A stretch of DNA of 57,568 nt from Mesorhizobium alhagi CCNWXJ12-2 (lineage in GTDB: Bacteria > Pseudomonadota > Alphaproteobacteria > Rhizobiales > Rhizobiaceae), in contig NZ_AHAM01000218.1 in NCBI RefSeq assembly GCF_000236565.1, positions 1 through 57,568 of the forward strand, written 5' to 3'. The position numbers and the translations under genes are program-made. Each line of letters starts with the position of its first letter. Position 1 is the stretch's first letter. Shown here piece after piece: positions 49,521 to 57,568 of this stretch. The notes under the pieces are model-generated. The model saw only the letters and a program-made list of their open reading frames with translations. It made no database searches and was not told the origin of the DNA.

Positions 49521-50264
49521 ATGGGATCAGGCCGGTTCCGTTGCGTCCGCCGTCCATCTCCTCGGCGAAGGCCGCCGACACATCGACCCGATAGAGATTT
49601 CCTTCAGGAACTCAATGCGGAGGCTGCCATAAAGCGAGGCTTCGACGTCGCCTTTGATGGGACTTGATCGGTCCAGTCGCCGGCTCGGCCGTTCATCTTT
49701 TGGGAGAGTGGCGGCCCAGGCCTGACCGGATCGGACAAGCCCTTCGGCAAATGTCATCCAGGTCTTCTGGATGTCAATCGGCCCGAGCAGCCAGACGGGC
49801 CGGCTGCCTGAAAGGGAATCTCGATCAACCGCGCGCCAAGTCGGCGTGAGCAAAGGCGGCTGGTGGGAAACTCCTCTAGAATTTCCGGAAACTCAAAACA
49901 GCGGAAGCAGAAGCATCACCAAAAGCATATTTTGCGACCTATGTGTCGCAAAGCTAAGGGTAAGTTGGCCAATGCGCGTGCCACCAGATCGGCATTGGTC
50001 AGGCCCGTTCGAGTGCTGTCACCGTCACTCGGGCGGGCCGCCTCAGGCAGGCATTGCACTAGCCGCTGTGCGGAAAACCGGCGGCGGGGCGAGGGATCTA
50101 TCGCGACGCCGGGCCCGTTCCCAGCCGTGTGTGGATGCATCCTCGCGCGCCTGATTTGCCCCAGGCAGGACTAGACAGGCGTGACAATTGACCAACGCAT
50201 TGATCATCGCGACCGGCAGTTGCCTGGCCATGGCCGACTTGAAGCGGTTTTGGCGAGGAGCGGT
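49521..50264. other. Gene-poor interval with one strong dyad
   Basis: Several short frames occur on both strands but none shows a known motif, including a 108-codon minus-strand frame at 49527-49853. The notable element is TTTGCGAC (49931-49938)/GTCGCAAA (49945-49952), a perfect 8-bp inverted repeat with a 6-nt spacer that has no gene immediately beside it. The region appears decayed like its left neighbour. Confidence 0.5.
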
Positions 50265-51512
50265 TCACCAAAATCGCGACGGGGAACAAGCTTCGGCCGA
50301 AGGCGGCGCTCTACGCTTGGCAACCAGGTCGCCAACAATGCGTGCGGTGACCGGGGCCAGAGTCAGGCCGAGATGGCCATGACCGAAGGCCAGGATGACA
50401 TCGCTGCCGCCCCGCGACGGTCCGATCACCGGAACTGAATCCGGCATCGATGGCCGGAAGCCGAGCCACGTCCGGTCAGGCTTGCCGAGTTCAGGAAAGA
50501 TCGATTTCGCGCCGCGTTCGAGTAGCGCAATCCGCCTGGGATTGGCCGGCGCGGAGAGGCCGCCAAGCTCTACCGTTCCCGCGACACGCAGTCGCCCCGC
50601 CATCGGCACGAGATAAAAACCCTTGGACGTCGGGCAGACCGGCCGCGAAACCGGCGGCGTCTCCATGTCGAACTCGACATGATAGCCCCGCTCGGTATCG
50701 AGCGGCACGCTGTCACCAGCCTGGGCCGCCAGCCGCTTCGAATGCGCGCCGGCAGCGATAATCACTGTTTTCGCTTCGATGTCGAAGGGCGCCGCCGAGA
50801 CGCGAACACCGCTGCCGGTACGCTCGATGCGCTCGGCTTTGGCGGCGAGGAGCTGAACGCCGGCGGCTCGCCCCGCAATGGCGAGGCGGTTCATCATTGC
50901 GGCGGGATCGGTGAGGTTGACCGCATGCGGAAACAGTACGCCCCCGCCTTCGAATGGCGGCAGCTTTGGCTCGAGCGCCGCAACGTCACTGGCCGAAAGA
51001 AGCTCCTGCGCAACGCGATGTTCCCGACGCAACGCAATGTCCAAACCAGCCGATGCAAAGGCGGCTTTCGTTTCGTAGAGATACAGGCAACCGTCCTGCC
51101 TCAACAGGTGCTCCGCGCCGGTTTCGGCCGCGAGCTCGCGCCAGGCCGGCTGGGCATCCGCCAGAAGCGCGGCGAGCGCGGCGGCGTTCCTCCTCGCCGC
51201 ATCCGGCAGCGACTGGCGGGCGAAGCGCAGCAGCCAAGGCGCCAGCGCAAGAAGCGCGGAGCGCCGGATCGAGAGCGGACTGTCGCGGTTGAAGAGCAGC
51301 GATGGCAGATTGCGCAGCACCACCGGCGTGCCGACTGGGATTACGGCATAATCGGCGATCGTGCCGGCGTTGCCGTGGGAAGCCCCGGACCCCGGCTCGT
51401 TGGGTTCGATGATGACGACTTCCCAGCCCTCGCTGGCAAGCCGCAGCGCTGTCGTGAGGCCGATGACCCCAGCGCCGATGATCGCGATTTCGGCCGAGAC
51501 CCGCTCGGCCAT
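50265..51512 (-). CDS. D-amino acid dehydrogenase-like FAD oxidoreductase
   Basis: This 415-residue DadA-family flavoenzyme has the FAD motif IAIIGAGVIGLTTALRLASE (residues 8-27), GSGASHGNAGTI, the substrate-domain block GGVLFPHAVNLTDPAAMMNR and the C-terminal FGHGHLGLTLAPVTARIVGD. It starts 2 nt after the stop of the MocR-type regulator on the same strand, so the two are co-transcribed. It is the intact relative of the pseudogene at 10653-11466. It likely oxidises a D-amino acid or related amine delivered by the divergent TRAP transporter. Confidence 0.92.
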   Translation of the reverse strand: MAERVSAEIAIIGAGVIGLTTALRLASEGWEVVIIEPNEPGSGASHGNAGTIADYAVIPVGTPVVLRNLPSLLFNRDSPLSIRRSALLALAPWLLRFARQSLPDAARRNAAALAALLADAQPAWRELAAETGAEHLLRQDGCLYLYETKAAFASAGLDIALRREHRVAQELLSASDVAALEPKLPPFEGGGVLFPHAVNLTDPAAMMNRLAIAGRAAGVQLLAAKAERIERTGSGVRVSAAPFDIEAKTVIIAAGAHSKRLAAQAGDSVPLDTERGYHVEFDMETPPVSRPVCPTSKGFYLVPMAGRLRVAGTVELGGLSAPANPRRIALLERGAKSIFPELGKPDRTWLGFRPSMPDSVPVIGPSRGGSDVILAFGHGHLGLTLAPVTARIVGDLVAKRRAPPSAEACSPSRFW

Positions 51513-51513
51513 C

Positions 51514-52896
51514 TCAGATCATCGCATCGAACAGCCGTCGGTCGCCCGACAGGATCGCCCGCAGGCCTTGCAGCGCTCGGGCGAGGTCGTCGCGGGAACG
51601 CGCTGCGCCGACGTTGATGCGCACCGCATGCGGAACCGAGTCGCGATCGACCGCGAAAGCTTCGCCCGACAGAACACCGACTCCGTTCACACTCGCCGCG
51701 CGCACGAAGGAATTGCCGTGCCAAGGTTCCGGCAGCTGCAGCCAGGCATGGGTCGCCGCGTCGTCGGTCATGACGTCGAAATCCGCCAGAACCTCCCGCA
51801 CCTGGGCCTGCCGGCGCGCGAACTCCTCACGCTGCCCGGCTATCACCCGCGCCACCAGCCCGTCCTCGATCATGCGCGTCGCGATCAGCGCGTTGAGAGG
51901 GCTGGTGCTCCAGCAATTGATGCGGAGCATGGCGGCGATGTCAGCCACCATCGCTTTCGGCGCCAGCACCGCGCCCAACCTCAGACCCGGCGCCACGCAT
52001 TTGGAGAGGCCGCCAATGTGGACAGTAATGTCGGGGTCGGAGGCAATGAAGGCTGCCGGCGGGTTCACCTTCAGCGGCCGGTAGACATCGTCTTCGATGA
52101 TCAGCGCCCGGTGATTGCGGGCGATGTCGGCAAGCGCCCGCCGCCGTTCGGCGTCGAGCGTGATCGTGGTCGGATTGTGCAGCGTCGGAACCAGGAACAC
52201 GGCGCGCGGTCGGTGCTCGGCGCACATCGCCTCCAGCGCCGCGGGTCGCATTCCGCCACGGTCCATCGCCACCGGCTTCAGGGACAGGTCGAGCGAACGG
52301 CAGAGCGCGCCGATGCCCTGATAGGTGACGGCATCGGCGAGAATCGTATCGCCCTGGCGCGCCAGCGCACCGAGAACGCAGGCAAGACCGTGCTGCGCGC
52401 CGTTGGTCATGATGATCCGGGACGGCTCGCTGACGCCCGACGTGGGCGCCAGCCAGGCCGCCATCGCCTCGCGCGCCCAAGCGGGGCCTTCAGGCGCGTG
52501 AAAATCCTGCAGCGCGGCATAGCGCGGGTCGCTCGGCAGCTGGGGCATCAGCGTCGCCAGCGCCTGCAAATAGCCGGTTGTCGCCGGCCGGTTGACCGAA
52601 AGATCGATAAATCCCTGCTCATCGAGCGGCGCGGACTTGAAGCTCGCCGTCACCGACGGATCGGCGATGATTGAACCGCGCCCAGGTCTGCTCTGGACGA
52701 GACCCTGCTCCTGGAGGGCGGCAAAGGCGCGCGTAACCGTGGTGAGGTTTACGCCGGCCATGCGCGCGATGTCGCGCTGCGGCGGCAGCCGGTCGCCGGC
52801 AGCCAATCCGCCGTCGGCGATTTTTTCGGCGATCAGGTCGGCGATCTGACGATAGATCGGTACCTCCCCGGTTTTGAATTGCGTGCGCTCGAACAT
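51514..52896 (-). CDS. MocR-type GntR/aminotransferase regulator
   Basis: This 460-residue protein joins an N-terminal GntR winged helix (about residues 8-76: IYRQIADLIAEKIADGGLAA, RLPPQRDIARMAGVNLTTVT) to a fold-type I aminotransferase-like domain. The PLP lysine lies in HIGGLSKCVAPGLRLG, with NGAQHGLACVLG and EDDVYRPL earlier. The start MFERTQFKTGEVPIYR matches the family; upstream in-frame codons would add 60 residues. It reads out of the divergent region shared with the TRAP operon and precedes the DadA-like gene, which it probably controls together with that operon. Confidence 0.93.
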   Translation of the reverse strand: MFERTQFKTGEVPIYRQIADLIAEKIADGGLAAGDRLPPQRDIARMAGVNLTTVTRAFAALQEQGLVQSRPGRGSIIADPSVTASFKSAPLDEQGFIDLSVNRPATTGYLQALATLMPQLPSDPRYAALQDFHAPEGPAWAREAMAAWLAPTSGVSEPSRIIMTNGAQHGLACVLGALARQGDTILADAVTYQGIGALCRSLDLSLKPVAMDRGGMRPAALEAMCAEHRPRAVFLVPTLHNPTTITLDAERRRALADIARNHRALIIEDDVYRPLKVNPPAAFIASDPDITVHIGGLSKCVAPGLRLGAVLAPKAMVADIAAMLRINCWSTSPLNALIATRMIEDGLVARVIAGQREEFARRQAQVREVLADFDVMTDDAATHAWLQLPEPWHGNSFVRAASVNGVGVLSGEAFAVDRDSVPHAVRINVGAARSRDDLARALQGLRAILSGDRRLFDAMI

Positions 52897-53022
52897 GCCT
52901 GACGATCGAATCCCTTCGGTCCGCGTTGTGCCACACCCAAAGGCATCATGCAATCTCGATCCCGGTGAAATTAGCTGTCGTACAATTGCGGCTTTAATTC
53001 GAAAAGTCGCATTTTGGCGATA

Positions 53023-53080
53023 TTGACGAAAGGTAATGGCCAATGCTAGCCTAAAATAGCTGACTTGTATGGTCATACAA
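53023..53080 (+). promoter_or_regulatory. Promoter and operator of the TRAP transporter operon
   Basis: TTGACG (53023-53028) and TAGCCT (53047-53052) are 18 bp apart and fit a sigma70 promoter. A perfect dyad TTGTATG-GT-CATACAA (53065-53080) lies just beyond the expected transcription start. A related half-site CGTACAATT occurs at 52979-52987, nearer the MocR gene. The dyad matches the symmetry of GntR-type DNA-binding domains, so the MocR protein is the obvious candidate binder. Confidence 0.65.
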
Positions 53081-53132
53081 TTTCATCGCCTCAAGCTTCG
53101 GCGGGCGGATGATCGAACGGAGGAGAACGACG

Positions 53133-54143
53133 ATGGCAGTGCATTCCCTTAAACTGACGGCCCGCACATTGGCGGTGAGTTTCGCGCTCCTTCTCGCCGG
53201 CGCGGCGCATGCCGAAACGCTTCGCCTCTCGACCCTCAAGCAGCCGGGCTCCGAAGGCGCTGCGGCAGCCGAGAAATTCGCCAAGCTCGTGGCCGAGCGC
53301 ACGCAGGGCCGCGTCGAGGTGAAGGTCTATCCCGCGAGCCAGCTTGGCGATTGGACCGAAGTTTATGAGCAGGTGATGCAGGGCGCCGTCGACATGGCCA
53401 TGCAGCCGCTCGCTACCGCAGACGACAAGCGTCTCGCCATCACCTGGTTCCCTTATGCCTTCACCAATTACGACACCGCCAAGCAATCCCTGTCGCCCGG
53501 CGGTGCAGTGTTCGGCATCGTCAGCGCGGCGATCGCCGACAAGGGCCTGACGCCGCTCGGTGTTTATGGCGAAGGCATGGGCGGCGCGGGCTTTGCCAAG
53601 GCGGTCGAAGCGCCGGCCGATCCGGAGGCCAAACGCAATCTGAAGGTTCGCGTCTGGCCCGGCGGCACCACCCACCGCGTGCTGCTGGAGCGCTTTGGCT
53701 TCAACACGGCGACGCTGCCCTGGGCCGAACTCTACACCGGCATGCAGACCGGCGTCGTCGACGGCCAGATCGGTGGCACTGCGGGTATGGCGCTCGAGAG
53801 CTTCAAGGACATCACCAAGACGTGGGTCCAGTACAACGATCATTTCGAGGGCGACTGGTTCATCATCAATTCCGAGCGCTATGCGGGCCTGCCCGAAGCC
53901 GACCAGAAGATCCTTCTGGAAGCGGCCCAGGAGGTCAGCGCCGAGCGCTTCGAAGAGGTCAAGGAAGCCGACCAGCGCCACCTCGAGACCATGCGCACGG
54001 CCGGGATCGAGGTCGTTACCTTCGATGATGCGACGCTCGAAAAGCTCGCCGCCGTCGCCCGCAAGGATGTGTGGCCGCAGATCGCCGGCGAACTCGGTGA
54101 GGAGACGCTCGGACAGTTGAAGACCTCCCTCGGCCTCAACTGA
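53133..54143 (+). CDS. TRAP transporter substrate-binding protein DctP
   Basis: This 336-residue periplasmic protein has a signal peptide (HSLKLTARTLAVSFALLLAG, cleavage after AAHA) and the DctP domain. Visible blocks are KFAKLVAERTQGRVEVKVYP, MQGAVDMAMQPL, LKVRVWPGGTTH and WAELYTGMQTGVVDGQIGG. The start at 53133 is preceded by GGAGGAG at 53119-53125; the earlier ATG at 53109 lies before that site. It delivers a carboxylate-type ligand to the membrane subunits encoded next. Confidence 0.93.
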   Translation: MAVHSLKLTARTLAVSFALLLAGAAHAETLRLSTLKQPGSEGAAAAEKFAKLVAERTQGRVEVKVYPASQLGDWTEVYEQVMQGAVDMAMQPLATADDKRLAITWFPYAFTNYDTAKQSLSPGGAVFGIVSAAIADKGLTPLGVYGEGMGGAGFAKAVEAPADPEAKRNLKVRVWPGGTTHRVLLERFGFNTATLPWAELYTGMQTGVVDGQIGGTAGMALESFKDITKTWVQYNDHFEGDWFIINSERYAGLPEADQKILLEAAQEVSAERFEEVKEADQRHLETMRTAGIEVVTFDDATLEKLAAVARKDVWPQIAGELGEETLGQLKTSLGLN

Positions 54144-54153
54144 GGCCTGCCTG

Positions 54154-54176
54154 CCGGGCCGGCCGGGCCGGCCCGG
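54154..54176 (+). terminator. Intercistronic hairpin after dctP
   Basis: CCGGGCCGG (54154-54162) pairs perfectly with CCGGCCCGG (54168-54176) around a 5-nt loop, followed by ACTTTTCC. It sits 11 nt after the dctP stop and before the membrane subunits. Partial termination here would give the excess of binding protein usual for TRAP systems. Confidence 0.65.
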
Positions 54177-54248
54177 ACTTTTCCGGCGTTGACGCGGGAG
54201 ATTCCTCCTTCAGCAATGCCTTGCCAGGGGAATTTGGGAGGACGCTGA

Positions 54249-54845
54249 ATGACGATCGATCACGGTCCGGGCGGGCATGCGGCCGAAAGCGTCGCCGTCC
54301 CCGGCGGCTTCCATCCGGGCGGCGTCAACACGCCGCCCTTCCTGAAAGGCACGGCGCTTGCCCTGTGGAACGCCAAGCTCCGGCTGCAGCGCATCGTCCT
54401 TCTCCTGTGCAGCGCGCTGCTGACCGTCCTTATCGCCGTGCAGGTCTTCACCCGCTATGTGATGGGCATTTCGCTCTTTGGCATCGAGGAACTGGCGAGC
54501 TTCATCGCCGTCTATATGTATTTCATCGGCGCGGCCCATGGCGCCTGGGAACGCGGCCACATCTCGGCAAGCCTCGTCGATCTCGTCTTTGCCGAAGGCC
54601 GCGTGCGTGCCGGCATCGCGCTCGTCGCGAATTTCATCACCGTTGTCCTCTCGGCCTGGATGAGCGTCTGGGCCTGGCAGTATCTCGCCTTCACGATCAA
54701 GCGCGGGACGATGTCGCTCGAGACCGGCATCTCCATGGTTTGGATCCACGGCATCATGCCGGTCGGGCTGTCGCTGATGACGCTCTATTTCGCCGTCGAA
54801 CTCCTCGACAATTGGAGCCGCTTCCACAGGGGCGCGGCGCAATGA
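54249..54845 (+). CDS. TRAP transporter small membrane subunit DctQ
   Basis: This 198-residue protein has a cytoplasmic N-terminal extension of about 50 residues and then four membrane helices. It has the DctQ-family features RYVMGISLFGIEELASFIAV and GAAHGAWERGHISASLVDLV. The stop overlaps the dctM start by 4 nt. It should form the membrane complex with DctM. Confidence 0.92.
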   Translation: MTIDHGPGGHAAESVAVPGGFHPGGVNTPPFLKGTALALWNAKLRLQRIVLLLCSALLTVLIAVQVFTRYVMGISLFGIEELASFIAVYMYFIGAAHGAWERGHISASLVDLVFAEGRVRAGIALVANFITVVLSAWMSVWAWQYLAFTIKRGTMSLETGISMVWIHGIMPVGLSLMTLYFAVELLDNWSRFHRGAAQ

Positions 54846-56149
54846 ATCCGTTGATCATCGTCGACGCGATCCTCCTGACCCTGCTTCTGGTGATCGGCGT
54901 GCCGGTCCCGCTCTGCTTTGCCGGGGCGGTGCTGGTGCTGATGCTGTTCGGCGATCTCGGCGCCGCGACCTTCCTGATCGGCGCCGGCTATGCGAAAATG
55001 TCGTCGCTGGTCATCATCGCCATCCCGCTTTACATCCTCGCCGGCGGCATCATGAGCCAGGGCGGCATCGCCGGCAGGCTGGTCGACCTTGCCGATTCGA
55101 TCTTCGGCCGCACGCGCGGTGGCCTCGGCATCGTTGTCATCATCGCCACGGCCGTGTTCGGCGCCATATCAGGCATGGCCTCCTCGGCGGTCGCGGCGAT
55201 CGGTACGATCATGATCCCGCGCATGGAAGAACGCGGCTACGATCGCGGCTACGCCACCGCACTGGTTTCGGCCTCCGCGGTGCTGGCGCTGCTCATTCCA
55301 CCGAGCGCCTCGATGATACTCTATGGGTGGGTGACCGGCACCTCGATCCTGGCCTGCTTCCTGGCGCCGGTCTTGCCGGGCCTGCTGCTTTGCGCATTCC
55401 TAGGCTTCTGGAACTACGTTCTGACCCGCAAGATGAAGCTGATCGAGCCGGAAAAGGTGAGCGGAAAGGAATTTGTTCGTCAGGTCGCCTCGCGCACGAA
55501 GCGCGCCGGCTTTGGGCTCGCAATGCCCCTTATCATTCTCGGCTTCATCTATGGCGGCGTCACCACGCCGACGGAAGCCGCCGCGGTTGCAGTGGTCTAT
55601 GCCGTGCCGGTTTCCCTCTATATCTACCGTGACATCAACTGGCGCGATCTTGGCGAAGTGTTCTGGCGCGCCGGGCAGACCACCGGCGTGCTCCTGGTGC
55701 TGATCTTCTTCGCCGCCATGCTGGCGCGAGTATGGACGATGGAGAACGTGCCACAGCAGATCATGGACGGTTTCCTGACGATCAGCGACGAACCAATCGT
55801 GCTTTTGCTGCTCGCCAATCTGTTTCTCATGGTCATCGGCATGTTCATGGAGGATGTTAGCGGCATCCTGCTCGCCTCGCCGCTGCTAATGCCGGTCATG
55901 TTGCAGGCGGGCGTCGACCCGATCCATTTTGCCGCCATCATCGCCACCACTCTCGGAATGGGGCTGATTACGCCTCCGACCGCGCCGATCCTCTATTTCG
56001 CGGCGCTGATCGGCAAGACCTCGTTGGGGCCGATGCTGAAACCGAGCCTGGTGTTCGTGTTCCTCGCCTATATGCCCGTAGTGCTGCTCACCACGTTCAT
56101 CCCGGGCCTCTCCATGGCGCTGCCGCGGCTGGTGCTTGGCCTGCCCTGA
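54842..56149 (+). CDS. TRAP transporter large membrane subunit DctM
   Basis: This 435-residue integral membrane protein has about 12 helices and the conserved DctM blocks MSQGGIAGRLVDLADSIFGR, GISGMASSAVAAIGTIMIP, IPPSASMILYGWVTGTSILA and LITPPTAPILYFAALIG. This sodium-coupled channel subunit completes the importer. The length is normal. The operon appears to end here. Confidence 0.94.
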   Translation: MNPLIIVDAILLTLLLVIGVPVPLCFAGAVLVLMLFGDLGAATFLIGAGYAKMSSLVIIAIPLYILAGGIMSQGGIAGRLVDLADSIFGRTRGGLGIVVIIATAVFGAISGMASSAVAAIGTIMIPRMEERGYDRGYATALVSASAVLALLIPPSASMILYGWVTGTSILACFLAPVLPGLLLCAFLGFWNYVLTRKMKLIEPEKVSGKEFVRQVASRTKRAGFGLAMPLIILGFIYGGVTTPTEAAAVAVVYAVPVSLYIYRDINWRDLGEVFWRAGQTTGVLLVLIFFAAMLARVWTMENVPQQIMDGFLTISDEPIVLLLLANLFLMVIGMFMEDVSGILLASPLLMPVMLQAGVDPIHFAAIIATTLGMGLITPPTAPILYFAALIGKTSLGPMLKPSLVFVFLAYMPVVLLTTFIPGLSMALPRLVLGLP

Positions 56150-57008
56150 AAAAACATCCCCAAGTTATGGCCGAGTCATCCTTCCCGCCTTCCTCGAGAT
56201 GGCTGCTGACGTCCGATGTCAGCTTCGACAAGGATTCGGCCCCACCTTCCCGAAAGGTGTCGGACGCGCCTTAATCGCGTTTGTCCAAACTTTGCCGTTT
56301 GCGCTACGGCTGCAGTCCCCCCCAAAGCAGCCATTGAGAGGCATGTGCTTGCTCCTAACTTGGGAAAACCGCGCTCTTTCTAACGCGGTCACCCGCTGCG
56401 CCAACTCGCCTTGCAGACAGCCTGACCGCCATCATCACGAAGGCGCTTCGAGCGCTCGAACCGCCGGCATAGCCGGAAGGCTCACCTCTTCTGCGACCGA
56501 GAAGAACGTGAAGAATCTCACCCGACTGAGACATGGAACGCTCCATCGCGGTGTAATCCGAGCCGATGCCCCGGCCGGCTCGGTCGCGTCACAAGTGCCG
56601 ACTTTCCCGGCGCCTCTCCAGAACCGCCGTTCGCGCTACGGCTTGAATTTGCGCTACGGCTTGAATTGGACTTAAAGCGGAGGTCTCCCTCGGCTGATTT
56701 TTTACGCCCAAGACCCACAGGAGACGCTTCGTCAGAATCGTCTGCTCGCTTCCTAAGGCAAACCTTGCACTCCTAGCCCAGGTATGCCCACGACCAGCCT
56801 GACTTTCGATACGACCCTTCACCGCGAAAGAGACCAGTCTGGACCTCTTCTTGACGTAGATGCCGTATAGGCTACAACTTTATCTTGTGCCGTGACCTCC
56901 CGAAGCCGGAGAAGCGCCGTGTATTGCAAATCTTTCGAACTGCGTGAGGCGGTGGCGCACGCCGTGTCCTGCGCCGCAGCCGTTTTCTCTTCTGCCCGCA
57001 CAGCTTTC
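56150..57008. other. Long gene-free region between dctM and the amidohydrolase
   Basis: Over 850 bp I see no supported gene. The 179-codon plus-strand frame that begins inside dctM (56136-56675) shows no motif, and minus-strand frames from 56819 onward are shadows of the amidohydrolase. Present are the tandem repeat listed next, a third copy of its core (GCGCTACGGCT at 56302-56312), and a dyad ACCGCG (56368-56373)/CGCGGT (56384-56389). The promoter of the amidohydrolase is expected in the last part but I cannot assign it. Confidence 0.5.
56633..56667. repeat. 18-bp tandem repeat
   Basis: GCGCTACGGCTTGAATT occurs at 56633-56649 and again at 56651-56667, an 18-bp period. A partial copy lies 320 bp to the left at 56302-56312. 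There are too few copies for a minisatellite; it may be a remnant or a protein-binding cluster. Confidence 0.8.
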
Positions 57009-57568
57009 ATGATGCTTCGCCCCGGTAGAGAAATGCTCGCCGCGGCTCTCCTGCTCGGACTTTGCGCCACCGCAAGCGCTGACAACGTGCTTTTCGAGAA
57101 CGTCCGCATCTTCGACGGAAAAGGCGCCGCGCTCTCCGCTCCGTCGAACGTGCTGGTCCAGGGCAATGTGATCGAACAGATCTCGACGGATCCCATCGAG
57201 GCCGAAGGCGTCCAGCGAATCCCAGGCGACGGGCGAACGCTGATGCCGGGGCTGATCGATGCGCACTGGCACGCGATGCTGATCGCGACTGGCCCGCTCG
57301 ACACGATGAACGACATCGGCTTCGCCACTCTCGCCGCCGGCGACGAGGCGACGGATACGCTGATGCGCGGCTTCACCACCGTTCGCGACGTGGGGCGACC
57401 GGCGTTCGGCCTCAAGCGCGCGATCGACCAGGGCATTATCGAGGGGCCGCGCATATATCCGTCCGGCGCCATGATGACCGTGACCAGCGGTCATGGCGAT
57501 TTCCGCCAGATGAGCGATCTGCCCCGGAAGCCAGGCTTGTTCACCCCCATGGAGATAAACGGCGGCAG
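57009..57568 (+). CDS. Secreted amidohydrolase, 5' part (runs off the window)
   Basis: The first 186 or so residues of an amidohydrolase are present: a signal peptide (LAAALLLGLCATASA, cleavage before DNVLFE), the strand NVRIFDGKGAALS, the metal-binding motif LMPGLIDAHWHAML (His-x-His) and GFTTVRDVG, then GPRIYPSGAMMTVTSGHGDF. The pattern is that of periplasmic metal-dependent amidohydrolases of the imidazolonepropionase-like group (often peptidase or Xaa-Pro hydrolase annotations). ATG 57009 or 57012 is chosen because the hydrophobic segment follows directly; 57033 is also possible. The open frame continues to the last base. Confidence 0.88.
   Translation, partial: MMLRPGREMLAAALLLGLCATASADNVLFENVRIFDGKGAALSAPSNVLVQGNVIEQISTDPIEAEGVQRIPGDGRTLMPGLIDAHWHAMLIATGPLDTMNDIGFATLAAGDEATDTLMRGFTTVRDVGRPAFGLKRAIDQGIIEGPRIYPSGAMMTVTSGHGDFRQMSDLPRKPGLFTPMEINGG

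Noticed and set aside
49527-49853. 108-codon minus-strand frame next to the EAL remnant
   Set aside because: Reads somewhat protein-like but has no family resemblance or ribosome site I can support.
56136-56675. 179-codon plus-strand frame overlapping the end of dctM
   Set aside because: Starts inside dctM, has no motif and contains the tandem repeat; unlikely to be coding.
56819-57494. Two overlapping minus-strand frames of over 200 codons
   Set aside because: Antisense shadows of the amidohydrolase, which has a signal peptide and HxH metal motif on the plus strand.

Overview
The window looks like a chromosome segment of a Rhizobiales alphaproteobacterium, most like Phyllobacteriaceae (Mesorhizobium or Aminobacter type). 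This is judged from the high GC, the density of ABC/TRAP uptake operons each with its own LysR, IclR or MocR regulator, and recalled family resemblance; no database search was possible. No rRNA, tRNA, CRISPR array or complete mobile element was seen.

Layout. (1) 486-10521: a tightly overlapped operon coding for a carbohydrate-type ABC importer (binding protein, two permeases, a 68-residue membrane protein, two ATPases) followed by DhaL, DhaM, HPr, a full Enzyme I, a small HTH-like protein and DhaK. Together these make uptake plus a self-contained PEP-driven dihydroxyacetone-type kinase. A perfect 9-bp inverted repeat at 361-385 is its likely operator. (2) 10653-11466: a decayed oxidoreductase related to the intact gene at 50265-51512. 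(3) 11858-16554: an IclR regulator divergent from a polar amino acid ABC operon ending in RidA and the stump of a PLP-type gene. (4) 16744-23120: LysR, a carbon-nitrogen hydrolase, an RraA-like protein and a PotABCD-type ABC importer. (5) 23406-25462: an MDR oxidoreductase divergent from a LysR. (6) 25987-34087: LysR, a GlpD-like flavoenzyme, a four-gene amino acid ABC importer and a DgcA/Stc2-like Fe-S flavoprotein demethylase. (7) 34105-38411: a DadA-like oxidase and a HAD hydrolase on the minus strand, divergent from LysR and an enolase-superfamily dehydratase.

(8) 38.8-50.2 kb is the least orderly part. It holds a GGDEF protein, a truncated AAA ATPase, an intact LysR/AzoR pair, an IS3 relic, an intact LuxR-type regulator and methyltransferase pair, a frameshifted small membrane protein, a toxin-antitoxin module whose toxin is frameshifted, remnants of a Tad-pilus-like protein and of an EAL-domain protein, and an intact DUF1194 secreted protein. 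(9) 50265-56149: a D-amino acid dehydrogenase-like gene and a MocR regulator divergent from a TRAP transporter operon (dctP, dctQ, dctM) across a clear promoter/operator region. (10) 57009 to the end: the 5' part of a secreted amidohydrolase.

The theme is scavenging of small nitrogenous and polyol compounds: each transporter comes with its own catabolic enzymes and regulator. The most distinctive locus is the first, where an ABC importer and a complete private phosphorelay (EI, HPr, EIIA-type DhaM, DhaL, DhaK) share one transcript with an unassigned small DNA-binding-like protein.
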